Shown here: positions 1 to 10,682 of the stretch, piece after piece | How the letters are laid out: every line of letters begins with the position of its first letter | Position numbering within the stretch: the first letter of the stretch is position 1 | Origin: Byssothecium circinans | Lineage: Eukaryota; Ascomycota; Dothideomycetes; Pleosporales; Massarinaceae | DNA length: 56,704 nucleotides | Assembly (NCBI GenBank): GCA_010015675.1 | Contig: ML977065.1 | Span: forward strand, 1-56,704 | Reading direction: 5' to 3' | The notes under the pieces: model-generated | The model's input: only the letters and a program-made list of their open reading frames with translations | The model's database searches: none | What the model was told of the DNA's origin: nothing | Made by a program: the position numbers and the translations under genes

Positions 1-11
1 GTTAGCCCCAA

Positions 12-71
12 CAATCCAAGCTGACGCCCTCAAAAAACGAGCAATCCAAGCTAACGCCTCAGCTTGGATTG
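12..71. repeat. Repeated 11-mer forming a perfect hairpin
   Basis: The 11-mer CAATCCAAGCT occurs at 12-22 and again at 42-52. Its exact reverse complement lies at 61-71, so 42-71 can fold into an 11-bp stem with an 8-nt loop. It could be the edge of a small inverted-repeat element cut by the window start. No gene is attached to it. Confidence 0.5.
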
Positions 72-591
72 GCTTGATTGTTGACAACTATGCTAGCCAC
101 TCCGGAAACTTCTCTATACCTCCCGTCTTGTAACTCATGTACACATCTTTGCTATTGTAGGTCGTCTCTCATACCCCATATATGTCGTAAGTCAAATCTA
201 GGGTTGGTAGATACGCCCTCTGAGGCCAATTGTACGGCTCATCGTGGACAGTCTGCGGAGCACCATGAATCCTCCCAATTTTGTGCCGATATGCAGCACC
301 AGCATCACAAAACCAGGTCTAACCGCATTTCAATACAATACTAATGCATCTGCACTAGCAAACGGGGCAGAAGAACGCGCCCCGCCGTACCCTCACGTCA
401 CCGTAGACTAGCACCGACCTCCAACACTCACCATAAAGATCTTCACACTCACCACAACAACCTCCACACCCACGACGATGACATTCAATTCGACGGCAGC
501 AATCTTCACTTCTTCAGACGCTGAAGATACCTGAATTCCTTTTGTAGCCAGCTCGCTCGCTATATTCGAGAAGAAATACGCCCAAGAAGAA

Positions 592-1815
592 ATGGGGCCA
601 AAACGTCCAGCACAGTCGGAAGCCATCATTAATACGCCCTCAGCCACCCCAGCCTACCACCCAGTACGGCACGAGCGCATCCTACGAGGGGATTTTGGCC
701 ATGGATACCTAAAGAGCCGCCTCATCTTCGAAGCCGACTCCTGCCCACCCGAACTGCGCTACATCGAAACCACACCACCAGGGTATAAGCCCCGCTTGAG
801 CGCCACTGACAAGTTCAGCAAATGGCGACAAGACGGTCCGATCTCCAAGATCGAAGATGGAACCTTGCGGCGAAACGCGCGCCTTATCTACCTCTTCGAA
901 CATGAACCATGCGGGCCGAGCGGTGAGCCGAGCGCTTGGGCAGGGAAGCTGGAGTCAATGATGGGGTGGGTCAAGAAGTTGATGCCCGACAGCTACGTGG
1001 TCGTTCGCACCCTCATTCCTGCGAATGCAGCTTTGGCGTCCGGTCAGTATCGACTGTATCTTGAAGCCCTGCGCAAGCTGGTGACACAGTGGCCGTACCA
1101 CTTCCTCGTTCAATTCGAAGATGACAAAATCCTCACGGCAGATGTCTCCTCCTTCTACCCCACTATTGCCGACGAGATGTACAACGCCGATCATCTGCGC
1201 CAAAGCCTCACTGTCGCTCAAGTTTGCTTGAAGCACAACATCGATGGTGACGGCGAAGCTGTACTGCGTCAGATGGCTGAAGACGCGGAGCAGGACATGC
1301 GCCAGGCTGAGCAGTTGCGATCCGGCATAAAGAATATCCCCATCAACCACGCCTGGATTGAGCAGCGGATCACGGACAAGTACAACCAGTGGAAGGAGGA
1401 GCTTGTTGCGGAAATCCCAGGAAAGCTCGCAGATAAATGCGCAGAGGTCGACCGCAACTTCGCCGAAGCTCGAAAGCTTGTAGAAGATCTCAACTTCCAT
1501 CGCCAACATGGCTTCATCCTCACGCCGGATTACGACGGTATCCTTCCTCCGGCACAGACCCAGAAGCGAGTCAAGAAAGATAAGATTATCATTGTCGATA
1601 CAGATTTCGAGATGAACACCGAGCTGGCAGAGAAAGTGGAAAAGCAAGCCAAGCTTGTCGTTGCGGCACTGCCTTGGATTTTAGAAGAGGAAGCTTTCAA
1701 GCATATGGAGGTCGTGGTCAAGACCAAGGCAAAGGCGGAAGAGGCAAAGATGGCGGAGGAGGAGTACCGGTTGGAGGGAATATGGCCTTCGCTTGAGATA
1801 CTGGACGGAGAGTAG
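592..1815 (+). CDS. Uncharacterised 407-aa protein
   Basis: A single uninterrupted exon of 407 codons opens at an ATG in a clean context and closes with TAG. I do not recognise a family. The N-terminal half (about residues 20-130) is rich in aromatic and basic residues. About residues 215-300 and 345-395 are rich in Glu, Lys, Ala and Leu and look helical, probably coiled coil. No signal peptide or membrane segment is visible. Codon usage looks like neighbouring genes and the frame stays open for 1.2 kb, which argues for a real gene. A 230-codon antisense frame at 955-1647 is taken as its shadow. Function is not inferred. Confidence 0.7.
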   Translation: MGPKRPAQSEAIINTPSATPAYHPVRHERILRGDFGHGYLKSRLIFEADSCPPELRYIETTPPGYKPRLSATDKFSKWRQDGPISKIEDGTLRRNARLIYLFEHEPCGPSGEPSAWAGKLESMMGWVKKLMPDSYVVVRTLIPANAALASGQYRLYLEALRKLVTQWPYHFLVQFEDDKILTADVSSFYPTIADEMYNADHLRQSLTVAQVCLKHNIDGDGEAVLRQMAEDAEQDMRQAEQLRSGIKNIPINHAWIEQRITDKYNQWKEELVAEIPGKLADKCAEVDRNFAEARKLVEDLNFHRQHGFILTPDYDGILPPAQTQKRVKKDKIIIVDTDFEMNTELAEKVEKQAKLVVAALPWILEEEAFKHMEVVVKTKAKAEEAKMAEEEYRLEGIWPSLEILDGE

Positions 1816-2014
1816 AAGCGTTGGATGACCTGGTTTTCAGGTTTGGGGTCAGGGAGTTGAAGGTCACGCGTCACGGTAATTGATGTTCCCCCCCGTGGAG
1901 GTTAGTGGACCAAGTTCTCCCTCCTAAGGAATTCAAAAGTTTTCAATGCAAATGAAATACCTGATGAGCACATGTGAGAGGCGGTGTGGTCTTCAAAATA
2001 ATTGTGAAATATGC

Positions 2015-3337
<1,323 letters not shown>

Positions 3338-4776
3338 GTCAAAAGTATTGCTGGTTTCAGAGACACTTTACTCAGTCGTCCTCCCACAAATGGCTTTCGA
3401 TTGAACTTTATGCATGGCCGAAGTGACGTTTCCCTATGCATACTTGGCTGCGGCGTTCCTACCAAAGATAGATCGCTAGATGGCATGGCAGCCATGAACC
3501 GGGTTACGCATGCGGAACACTGTTCTTGCGGTTAGGCTGCGCTGCTAATTAATATACGAGCATCGTGAACTGGTTGGTGGATCTCATCGGATGTAGGGCC
3601 GACGGCTGCATTACATGGAAGTTCCTCCCTGGCATCGACTAAGTTCGAAATCAAAAAATCATTTTAGAAAGATAATGTCGGGGTTGGATATATTGCAGTA
3701 CACGGTACTGGATTTCCGAATGCTCTGTGAGTGTCAAGGTGAAGGAACCGTGGAAGAGGGAGACGCGACGTCTGATTTAGCTCGGGACGCGAGTTAGTGG
3801 CAGCCGCGGTGGCTTGGCGCTCGGGCCCCTTTCGCGAACTCCAGATTCGACCTTCCGTTCACCAAATTTTCCTCCTCCGTGCGGCCCGTCTCTCCATCGA
3901 AGCAGCCACTTGTCATTACATTGTATTAAGCCAATGTCTGTGGGAAACGATCATTACTGCGCTCCTCGAATTTCTCCGAATATGTATCTCTTTTTTCCAG
4001 GCTCACCTTCGTCTTATTCCCAGATGCTGTACGAACATTCTCCAACGATTCCGGAGTCGCACCTACAGCAAGGGTGATAGCACTTGTCGATGTGCTATTT
4101 GGACGACGGTGAGTTGAAAATGAGAGATTGGGGATGTAAAGCAAGCGGCCGCATTATCGAAATATTGTGGCTGGTGGCAGCTCGCAGAAAGTAGGAGGTT
4201 CTGTGGATCTTTAGCCAATCCGCTAAGCACCAGTGCCGCTACTGCCGAATCACAGATGCGTCACCCAATCTCCCATCTTCCGTCGTCTTTTTTGTACGTT
4301 ACTGCATCTCGTGCTCTTTCGTGTTTGCCACTCCTCAGTTATCCCCTCGAGTTCTTCTCTTCTGGTTAGAACTCATGGCTGCTTGGAAACATATTTGTCC
4401 GAGAATCCAAGCACCCCCAACAAGGGCTCGGTCGCTATGTAGCATACAGCGTGTCTACAAGTCTTTTGAGAGCCGACTATAAAGACGGAATACGTTACGC
4501 CGAATCATGCGGCTCAATGGTTCGGAAGCATGTTGGAAATATATTGCAAACCAATTTATCCGCTCCAAGGCCACCTGGTACCAACGACACCCAACATCCA
4601 CAAAACTCGCTCCTCATCCAAATAAAAACCAATGCACCATTTCCATATGCATGAATCATCATTGCGGACACACTAGCTGCATCCTCTTACCGCCCTATCA
4701 CTCGTCTAACAACGCACATTGTCACCCAATCCCCCTGTTCGCCAAACTAGTACTCCAGTATCTGCACCCATACATA
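3338..4776. other. Intergenic stretch, no supported gene
   Basis: This stretch separates the divergently transcribed xylanase and SET-protein genes. The short frames in it overlap one another on both strands and carry no recognisable motif. It presumably holds both promoters. The frame of the SET gene stays open upstream to ATGs at 4507 and 4648, so its 5' end may extend into here. Confidence 0.5.
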
Positions 4777-7166
4777 ATGCAAGGTCCGAATGGCTCCATA
4801 AACAATTATGAAGTCGATCCCGAACGGCTAAGGGACCTCTTGAAAGGTGGGCAGGATGAACGCAGACAGAAGCCAAAGTCGAAACAATCACGGCATGCGC
4901 TACTCCAGACTCATGACCAGAACTTGAAATCACTGAGCGAAGGTACTGTACCAACAAGGACGGTGATATTACCCCGGCCCTATCCGCCTTCACGGATCTC
5001 CCTGCAAGATGCTTTGCACAAGAAGGTATGCTTGCCGAGCTCGTACTATTGGATGCGGCACTCACGTGAGCTTTAGGTGTGCATCGAAGACCTTCCCGTC
5101 GACAACCGGGATCCCAACACTTTGCTCCTCCTTCATACCATCACAACTCCATACGTTTACTCATCTACGATCACCATTGTGGAAGATGAAAACGGCGATG
5201 TCGCGATGCTCACTGTCGGCAACCTCGAAGACAACCCCGTAGATCCAATCCTTGTCAACGACTCACTTATCGCCGTGAAGCAGCCATGTTGGAGTAAGCT
5301 CATTGATGGCGAGTACCATATTCGCGTCGACCATCCCTCGGATCTTCTTCTGCTAGAGGGAAATGATAAGAATGTTCCGGTCGATTGGAGGCGAAAAGAG
5401 AAAGTTGATAGCTCAAAGGATGCGGGACAATGGAAGAAAGAAGGAGACATGATGTTCCTAAAAAAGAAATTTCGGAAGGCGCTGGAGTTGTACGTCCCCT
5501 TGTACCTTTCATCAAGTCCTCCCTACCAGATTCTCACTGACATCTCACAGCTACGAGTTTGGCCTAAAAGCATGTAAGAAACCGGACACAGACTCAGAAA
5601 TTGACCTCTATCGAAAACGCTGTGGCGTCAACATCGTGCTTCTCCGTCTGGACGATGCCGCAGTCGATCTCGCAAAAGCAATATCACTTCATGCGAGCTC
5701 TACTCCTTCCCCAACTTCTTCTCAAATCGCCGACACCACAGTGATTGAATCATGGCTCCATAGCCATACCACTGAAGACCCACTGGGGATTTCATCCAAT
5801 ATCCCACGCGCCTTGAAGGAGCTCGCCGCCAGGATCAAGTTCGATCTCAGCATCTACCAATCGACTCCAAATTACGATTTACAACGCATGGCCTCTTACG
5901 TTGGGCCACTCACGTTGCATGTTGACGCTGCAAACTATACGTGCGACACAGAGATCAAGCAGACAGCTTCTCACGGACGAGGATTGTTTGCGAAGCGCGC
6001 GTTCAAGAGTGGTGAGATCATAACGGCTGAAAAGGCCTTCGTGCTTCCAGGTTACTTCATGCAGGATAGAAACAGCGACTGTCTATTGTACAGCTTGAAC
6101 GATGGTACAGCTGCCCCAAGACCAGGCGCGTGGTTGTTCAAAGAGTTGGTGCAGAAGCTAAGATGGAATCCAAGCCTGAGGAAAGAGTTCTTTGAGCTTG
6201 AAGACGGTGGATATTGGAAAGAGAAGGGTTGGGAGGTCGCTGAGGGAGACGACATACCGGTTGATGTGTGAGTCGCATCCATCAACTTCATCTCGCACAT
6301 AAGCTCATTGCTAATGACCTTTTAGCTTCCGCATCGAACATATTCGCCGCTACAATTGCTTCTCAGCCCCAACGCGGTCCTCTGACCTTCTTGACCAACC
6401 TCCAAACTCCAACCCAGAGCTTCGCAACGGCTTCTGGATCCACGGTTCCTACACCAACCACTCTTGCATTCCCAACGCGGTCCGCACATTCATCGGCGAC
6501 ATTCGTTTCATGCGTGCAGTTCGTGAAATCGATGCTGGAGAAGAACTCACAAACCAGTACGTAGCGCCAGAGATCGACATCAATGCTCGGCAAGAGAAGT
6601 TCCGCGAGACATGGGGCTTTGAGTGTAATTGCGAGCTTTGTGAAGTTGATGGTGCTGTGAGCGAGACAGTGAGACGAGACAGAGGAAGAGTGTTCGAACA
6701 GCTAAAGAGTATGGTGATGAAGTTGGGGGAGAGAGGGACGTCAGTCACGTCAATCAAGAAGATTGCTCGAGGCTTGAGAGAACTTGAAGCTCTGTACACG
6801 CTCACCGGAGAGGGCGAGACAGATTCATACGCTAAACTTCCTCGTCTCGCGCTCGTACATCCCACGCTGTTTTTAACAGAAGCGTGGCGTGGTGTTAAGA
6901 ACGTCGATAAAATGATTCAATGTGCCTTCAAGCTTCTTCGTAACTTTGGGATCTTGGCTACCGTCAGTGAAGAAGGGCGGTTTGAGGTTACGAGCAATGC
7001 TGGCATGGTTAATGTGGAAACTGTACGAGCGTTGAAGTATTTGAGGGAAGGGTATGCGAGTAAAGGCGAGGAGGCTCTAGCGAAGGATTGCTTGGATCTA
7101 GCACGGGTGTGGTTTGTCACGATGACGGGGGTGGAAATGGGATTTGAAGAGTTTATGAGACCGTGA
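4777..7166 (+). CDS. TPR/SET-domain protein (SMYD-like lysine methyltransferase)
   Basis: Probable S-adenosylmethionine-dependent lysine methyltransferase of the fungal TPR-SET group. Four exons, 4777..5025, 5077..5489, 5551..6267 and 6326..7166, give 739 aa. Introns of 51, 61 and 58 nt have GTATGC, GTACGT and GTGAGT donors, and the third has a TGCTAATGAC branch site. A helical TPR-like stretch reads QWKKEGDMMFLKKKFRKALE, continuing YEFGLKAC after splicing. The SET domain starts at about SHGRGLFAKRAFKSGEI and carries the hallmark NHSCIPN and the EELTNQY strand. The CNCELC post-SET cysteines follow. A C-terminal helical region has the usual shape for SMYD relatives. The substrate cannot be told. 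The start at 4777 was chosen for its fit to fungal relatives; ATGs at 4507 and 4648 are in the same frame. Confidence 0.88.
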
Positions 7167-7256
7167 AATGCTGGCTATCATTTCCGCGCCAAATCAAAAG
7201 CGTGACTTGTCATTGCATGAATTACTCCGATATCTCCTTGTGCCCCTTCATCATCG

Positions 7257-7700
7257 TTACTCCGTCTCTGCAGCCTGCTCCGGCGTCTCGATAGTATCCT
7301 CATACGACATAACCAGCGAGAAAGAAAGCAGCTGTGCCGCAACCCACGCGAGCATCAACATGTAAGCCCACGGGCCTCCCATGCTGGCATCCTCGAGGAG
7401 ATAAAGGATCGGCATGGCACCGAAGGGAAAGGCTTTAATGTAGTAGGAATTGGAAGGGATTGTTCGTATTGCGAAGGCGGCGGCCGGGACTGGTAGTATC
7501 GATTGTATTTGGGTGCGTTCTTGAGCCGTGAAGCTGTTTTTGGGATGGTAGGTCGAAAGACAGTGAGATTGTTAGCTAGATTCAGTCGAAATTGGAGCAA
7601 TTGGCTTACCCTTGAGGAAATATTATTGGCTGAAGGATCTTCTCTGGTAACGAGCTGCGTGTTTTGATCAGACCCTGCGTCAGTGCCAGCCACTGTCCGT
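7257..7700 (-). CDS. Small putative membrane protein, start unresolved
   Basis: Two exons are visible on the minus strand, about 7610 upward and 7257..7533. They are separated by a 76-nt intron with donor GTAAGC, branch site GCTAAC and acceptor CAG. The joined frame includes PIIFPQ, then FTAQERTQIQSILPVP. A hydrophobic segment (MPILYLL through WAYMLMLAWVAAQLLSFSLV) precedes an acidic tail ending ETPEQAAETE. No in-frame ATG is visible for about 100 bases upstream of the first exon, so a further 5' exon or a sequence difference is likely. The family is not recognised. It lies tail to tail with the SET gene, 90 bp away. Confidence 0.5.
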
Positions 7701-8042
7701 CACGTGTTGCCAAGCAACGACGCGCCGTGACGCACACAAAACAACGCACGCGGAAAATTTTCCTGTCCAATCTTCCACTTCACCTTCCCTTCTCTTTACT
7801 TCAGTCTTTCTTCACCATCACTTCATTTGCAAGCTTACCTTCCCACTCTTCTCCTTCTACTCCTTCTCAACTCCTCCTCTACTCTCAGGCCCACGCTCTA
7901 GCTGGCTTGCCCACTCGACGTCGACTTCGACGGCCTGCCTTTTCACACTCCCCCATCAGGTACACCGTTGGTGCCCGTGTTGAAAGCGCCCTCCATGTAA
8001 GTAGCTCGCCATCTCACGGACACTCACCATCTCTCCTTCAAC

Positions 8043-8120
8043 ATGATGAAGCAAAGCCTACCACGGCGTTGACGCCGCCGTGGATCACTATGTAGTTTCT
8101 GCGGACACTGGCGGGGCTGA
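8043..8120 (+). ncRNA. Candidate intronic C/D-box snoRNA 1
   Basis: A C box ATGATGA lies at 8043-8049 and D-box candidates CTGA at 8117-8120 and 8134-8137. They sit inside an intron starting at 7997 and ending near 8199 with a GCTAACTTTGCAG acceptor. A GC-rich hairpin (CCACGGCG with CGCCGTGG, about 8061-8083) lies between the boxes. I found no clear terminal stem, so this is the weakest member of the set. Confidence 0.35.
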
Positions 8121-8360
8121 CAACCCTATCACTCTGAGCTTCCCTCATTCCACTCCCACTTCTCTTGTAGCCTGCGAGATATCCACGCTAACTTTGCAGT
8201 AGGGCTTCTCGCGCTACATCAAAGCGAGAGGTTTTGTCGCCCACCATCAGTAGCAGAGGGCTCTACTGCTCCTCGAGCTTCAGTAACTCTCTCTGGGTTG
8301 CGCACCACGAACATCTCTACTGGTAAGTGACCTCCTGGCGCGCACACAAACACACAAGCA

Positions 8361-8448
8361 ATTCATGATGAGGCAACGGAAAATTACCGAGTCTATTCTG
8401 CGGATACCAACATGGACCGCAGGTAAGTATTATTGGTTCCTGACGAAG
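8361..8448 (+). ncRNA. Candidate intronic C/D-box snoRNA 2
   Basis: The C box ATGATGA at 8365-8371 and the D box CTGA at 8440-8443 are 79 nt apart end to end, a usual C/D snoRNA size. Flanking TTC and GAA could close a short terminal stem. It sits within an intron running from the donor at 8323 to the acceptor TTCTTATAG at 8510. It is not obviously related to candidates 3-8. Confidence 0.5.
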
Positions 8449-8850
8449 CATATAACCTACTCTCGTCCATTAGAAAGAGTTGATAAGCCCGCACTGACAC
8501 CTTCTTATAGACCTACTCCCTCCGGCCTCCAATCCAACCGCCATCTCCTCTGCTAAAGTAAGTTTACCGTCGCACTCATTCACGTACACCCATTCCACTT
8601 CAAGACGACATGGCCATTCCACGACGTACTCCGAGAGACGATTTTGCAGACACTAATGGCTGGGCTTCAAGCTCACTCTTCTGATCGAATTGTTACCTCC
8701 TTTCGCTATCCCAAACAAAGAAACTCAAACACTATTGCTGACCTCGACATACAGACCATGGCGTCCTGCGCCCTCTCATTCACCACACCGTCAACAATGG
8801 CGCCTTTGCTGAGTAAGTACTACCCGCATGTTTCCACACCAACCCCACCA

Positions 8851-8942
8851 CACATGATGATGATAAGACCGTCCTCGACGCAATCTGCAGACGTTCGTGG
8901 AAGACACCGATGGTAGATCTCAGACGCTCTCTGACACATGCG
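8851..8942 (+). ncRNA. Candidate intronic C/D-box snoRNA 3
   Basis: The C box ATGATGA is at 8857-8863 and the D box CTGA at 8931-8934. CATG flanks both ends and can pair as a terminal stem. The internal segment CCGATGGTAGA resembles the C'-like block of candidates 5-7, so this is probably a diverged member of the same family. The host intron starts at 8813. Confidence 0.6.
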
Positions 8943-9103
8943 CATTACTCACCCTAGGCCGTTCACTCAGTGGATAGAGATTCACTAACGTGCTAAGTAG
9001 GCTAGTTACCACCTTGATGGCTTCTTAGCCAATCATGGTCTCACTCTTCCTCCCTGCCAGCGTAAGTTACACCTACTTCCTTCATACCTTAACCACAACA
9101 CCA

Positions 9104-9175
9104 CCTACGGTGATGAAAATCCTCTCCAAACACTTCATGAAGGACAATGGTAAAAGAATCTGACATACACGTACT
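9104..9175 (+). ncRNA. Candidate intronic C/D-box snoRNA 4 (short)
   Basis: The C box GTGATGA is at 9110-9116 and the D box CTGA at 9160-9163, only 54 nt apart. It keeps a GGACAATGG block matching the family core. It looks like a family member with an internal deletion. The host intron runs from 9062 to the CTGCAG acceptor at 9237. The short length lowers confidence that it is functional. Confidence 0.5.
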
Positions 9176-9315
9176 ACACCGTCTCCACTCGTCACTCGAT
9201 TCATGAAGCATCGCTAACTTCACTGTGCACGCTGCAGATAACCCAACACTCTCGCTTCCTCGGTTGCTTTTTGGTGTAAGTTTCTCTCCATACTTCCCTA
9301 TTCCCGCAACACACG

Positions 9316-9408
9316 GCATGATGATGAGAATATCACCCCCTTCTCTTGCACATCCAAGTATTTAGTGCTGGACAACGATGGTAGAGCAACGGCTATCCTG
9401 ATACATGC
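9316..9408 (+). ncRNA. Candidate intronic C/D-box snoRNA 5
   Basis: The C box ATGATGA is at 9321-9327 and the D box CTGA at 9398-9401. A GCATG/CATGC stem (9316-9320 with 9404-9408) brackets the boxes. A GTGCTGGACAACGATGG block in the middle looks like D'/C' boxes (CTGG, CGATGG). The likely guide before the D box contains GAGCAACGGCTAT. The host intron is 9276-9475. Confidence 0.7.
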
Positions 9409-9553
9409 ACATTTTGTCCTTTACACACTCCATTCGCTTCAGGAAGCTTCGCTAACTTTACTGTGTACGCTGCAGATAACCCAGCACCTTCGATTCCCCG
9501 GTTGCTTCTGAGTGTAAGTTCTTCCCACACTTCCCCATACCCACAACACACGC

Positions 9554-9678
9554 CATGATGATGAAAAAGCCCATCCCCGTCTGACTCCAACCTGCCATTT
9601 TCGTGAGTCGGGGAATCTTAATTTTCTCCCCTTTTATTGCGGACAACGATGGTACAGCAACCGCTATTCTGATACATG
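9554..9678 (+). ncRNA. Candidate intronic C/D-box snoRNA 6
   Basis: The C box ATGATGA is at 9558-9564 and the D box CTGA at 9669-9672, 115 nt across, longer than its relatives. CATG at both ends forms the terminal stem. It shares GGACAACGATGG and a CAGCAACCGCTAT pre-D segment with candidate 5. A small pyrimidine-rich insertion explains the extra length. The host intron is 9514-9739. Confidence 0.65.
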
Positions 9679-9967
9679 CGCATTATTCTCTCTACGCAAG
9701 TTTCCTGCTTCTTAAAGCTTCGCTAACTTCACTCTGTAGACCTTCTCAACGTCAAACCAGTCAGTGGTTCGCCACGCCTCTTCGTACTGTAAGTTCTACC
9801 AAAGTCTATACCACCACACCATACCTGGTGCTGACATACTCGCTTTCAAAGGACTCGCTAACTTTTTCATGTAGGTCAGGTTTCGCCGTCAAGAGCGCGT
9901 GACCGAGGGCTTAGCGACATAATCTCCTACCGTAAGTTTTTCCAATGTTCGTACATCGAAACTGCGC

Positions 9968-10058
9968 CGTAGTGATGAATTACGCCATCTCTTTTCTCGG
10001 GCCTCCAAGTATTTAGTGCTGGACAACAATGGCAGAGTAACGGCTATTCTGATACACG
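9968..10058 (+). ncRNA. Candidate intronic C/D-box snoRNA 7
   Basis: The C box GTGATGA is at 9972-9978 and the D box CTGA at 10049-10052. GTA and TAC immediately outside the boxes pair. The core AAGTATTTAGTGCTGGACAA is shared with candidate 5, and the pre-D guide reads GAGTAACGGCTAT. The host intron is 9932-10116, with a GCTGAT branch site. Confidence 0.7.
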
Positions 10059-10199
10059 CGCACTACGCCTTCACATCTCGGTCGTATTCTAAGGCTTCGC
10101 TGATTTCACCATACAGATCACGTCTCAACGTCGTGCAAGCAAGCAGTTTCGTATCGTAAGTCCTACCCACGTTTCCTCATACACATACCAGTACCGCGT

Positions 10200-10285
10200 C
10201 ATGGTGATGAAAAAACCATCCCTTCCTGCTCAGGGAACCGAGTAGTTCATGCTGGACAACGATGGAGAGACAATTCTGATACATG
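10200..10285 (+). ncRNA. Candidate intronic C/D-box snoRNA 8
   Basis: The C box GTGATGA is at 10204-10210 and the D box CTGA at 10276-10279. CATG at 10200-10203 and 10282-10285 forms the terminal stem. The GCTGGACAACGATGG block is kept, but the segment before the D box is changed (GAGACAATT), so its target may differ. The host intron runs from 10156 to the CCTGCAG acceptor at 10347. Confidence 0.65.
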
Positions 10286-10682
10286 CGCACTTCACTTCTT
10301 CCACATCAAAACCTTCCGGCATCGACTCTGCTAAACTCCACCTGCAGGGTAGCCTTCATCTCTCTTCTTCGCCGAGCCATCGTAGCTGAGTAAGTACAAC
10401 CTCGCCTTGCACCCTCGCTGCCTGCGCTCCACTGACCTTGCGCACAGATAAACTTCTTACTCTCACCTTCCCCAGACCAGATTCTCATCTGCGTCCTCTC
10501 CTCGTAATCGTCGTCGCCTTCTCCGCCTCTCCCCACGTCACATCCCTATGCGGAAGCACGTCTACAACGTACGGCTGCATGCAAGCGATTCGATCCTTCC
10601 ATGATCCCATCGTCCTCTCGTTACCAGCCAAGAATAACCATAAGCCACCAGGACTCTGGGGAGACTCAGAGGGCACCGAGTT

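Noticed and set aside
955..1647. 230-codon frame on the minus strand
   Set aside because: It lies wholly inside the 407-aa + strand frame and shows no motif; a shadow of biased codon use.
8423..8428. GTAAGT as a splice donor
   Set aside because: It falls between the C and D boxes of candidate snoRNA 2; the intron 8323-8510 explains the region better.
8755..8812. ATG in ACCATGGCG as a protein start in the host transcript
   Set aside because: The next joined exon gives a stop almost at once with any nearby acceptor.
8813..10116. Introner-like elements (mobile introns) as the explanation of the repeated introns
   Set aside because: The repeats hold conserved C/D boxes, and the exons between them are related too, so whole intron-exon units were duplicated with a snoRNA inside. 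Not fully excluded.
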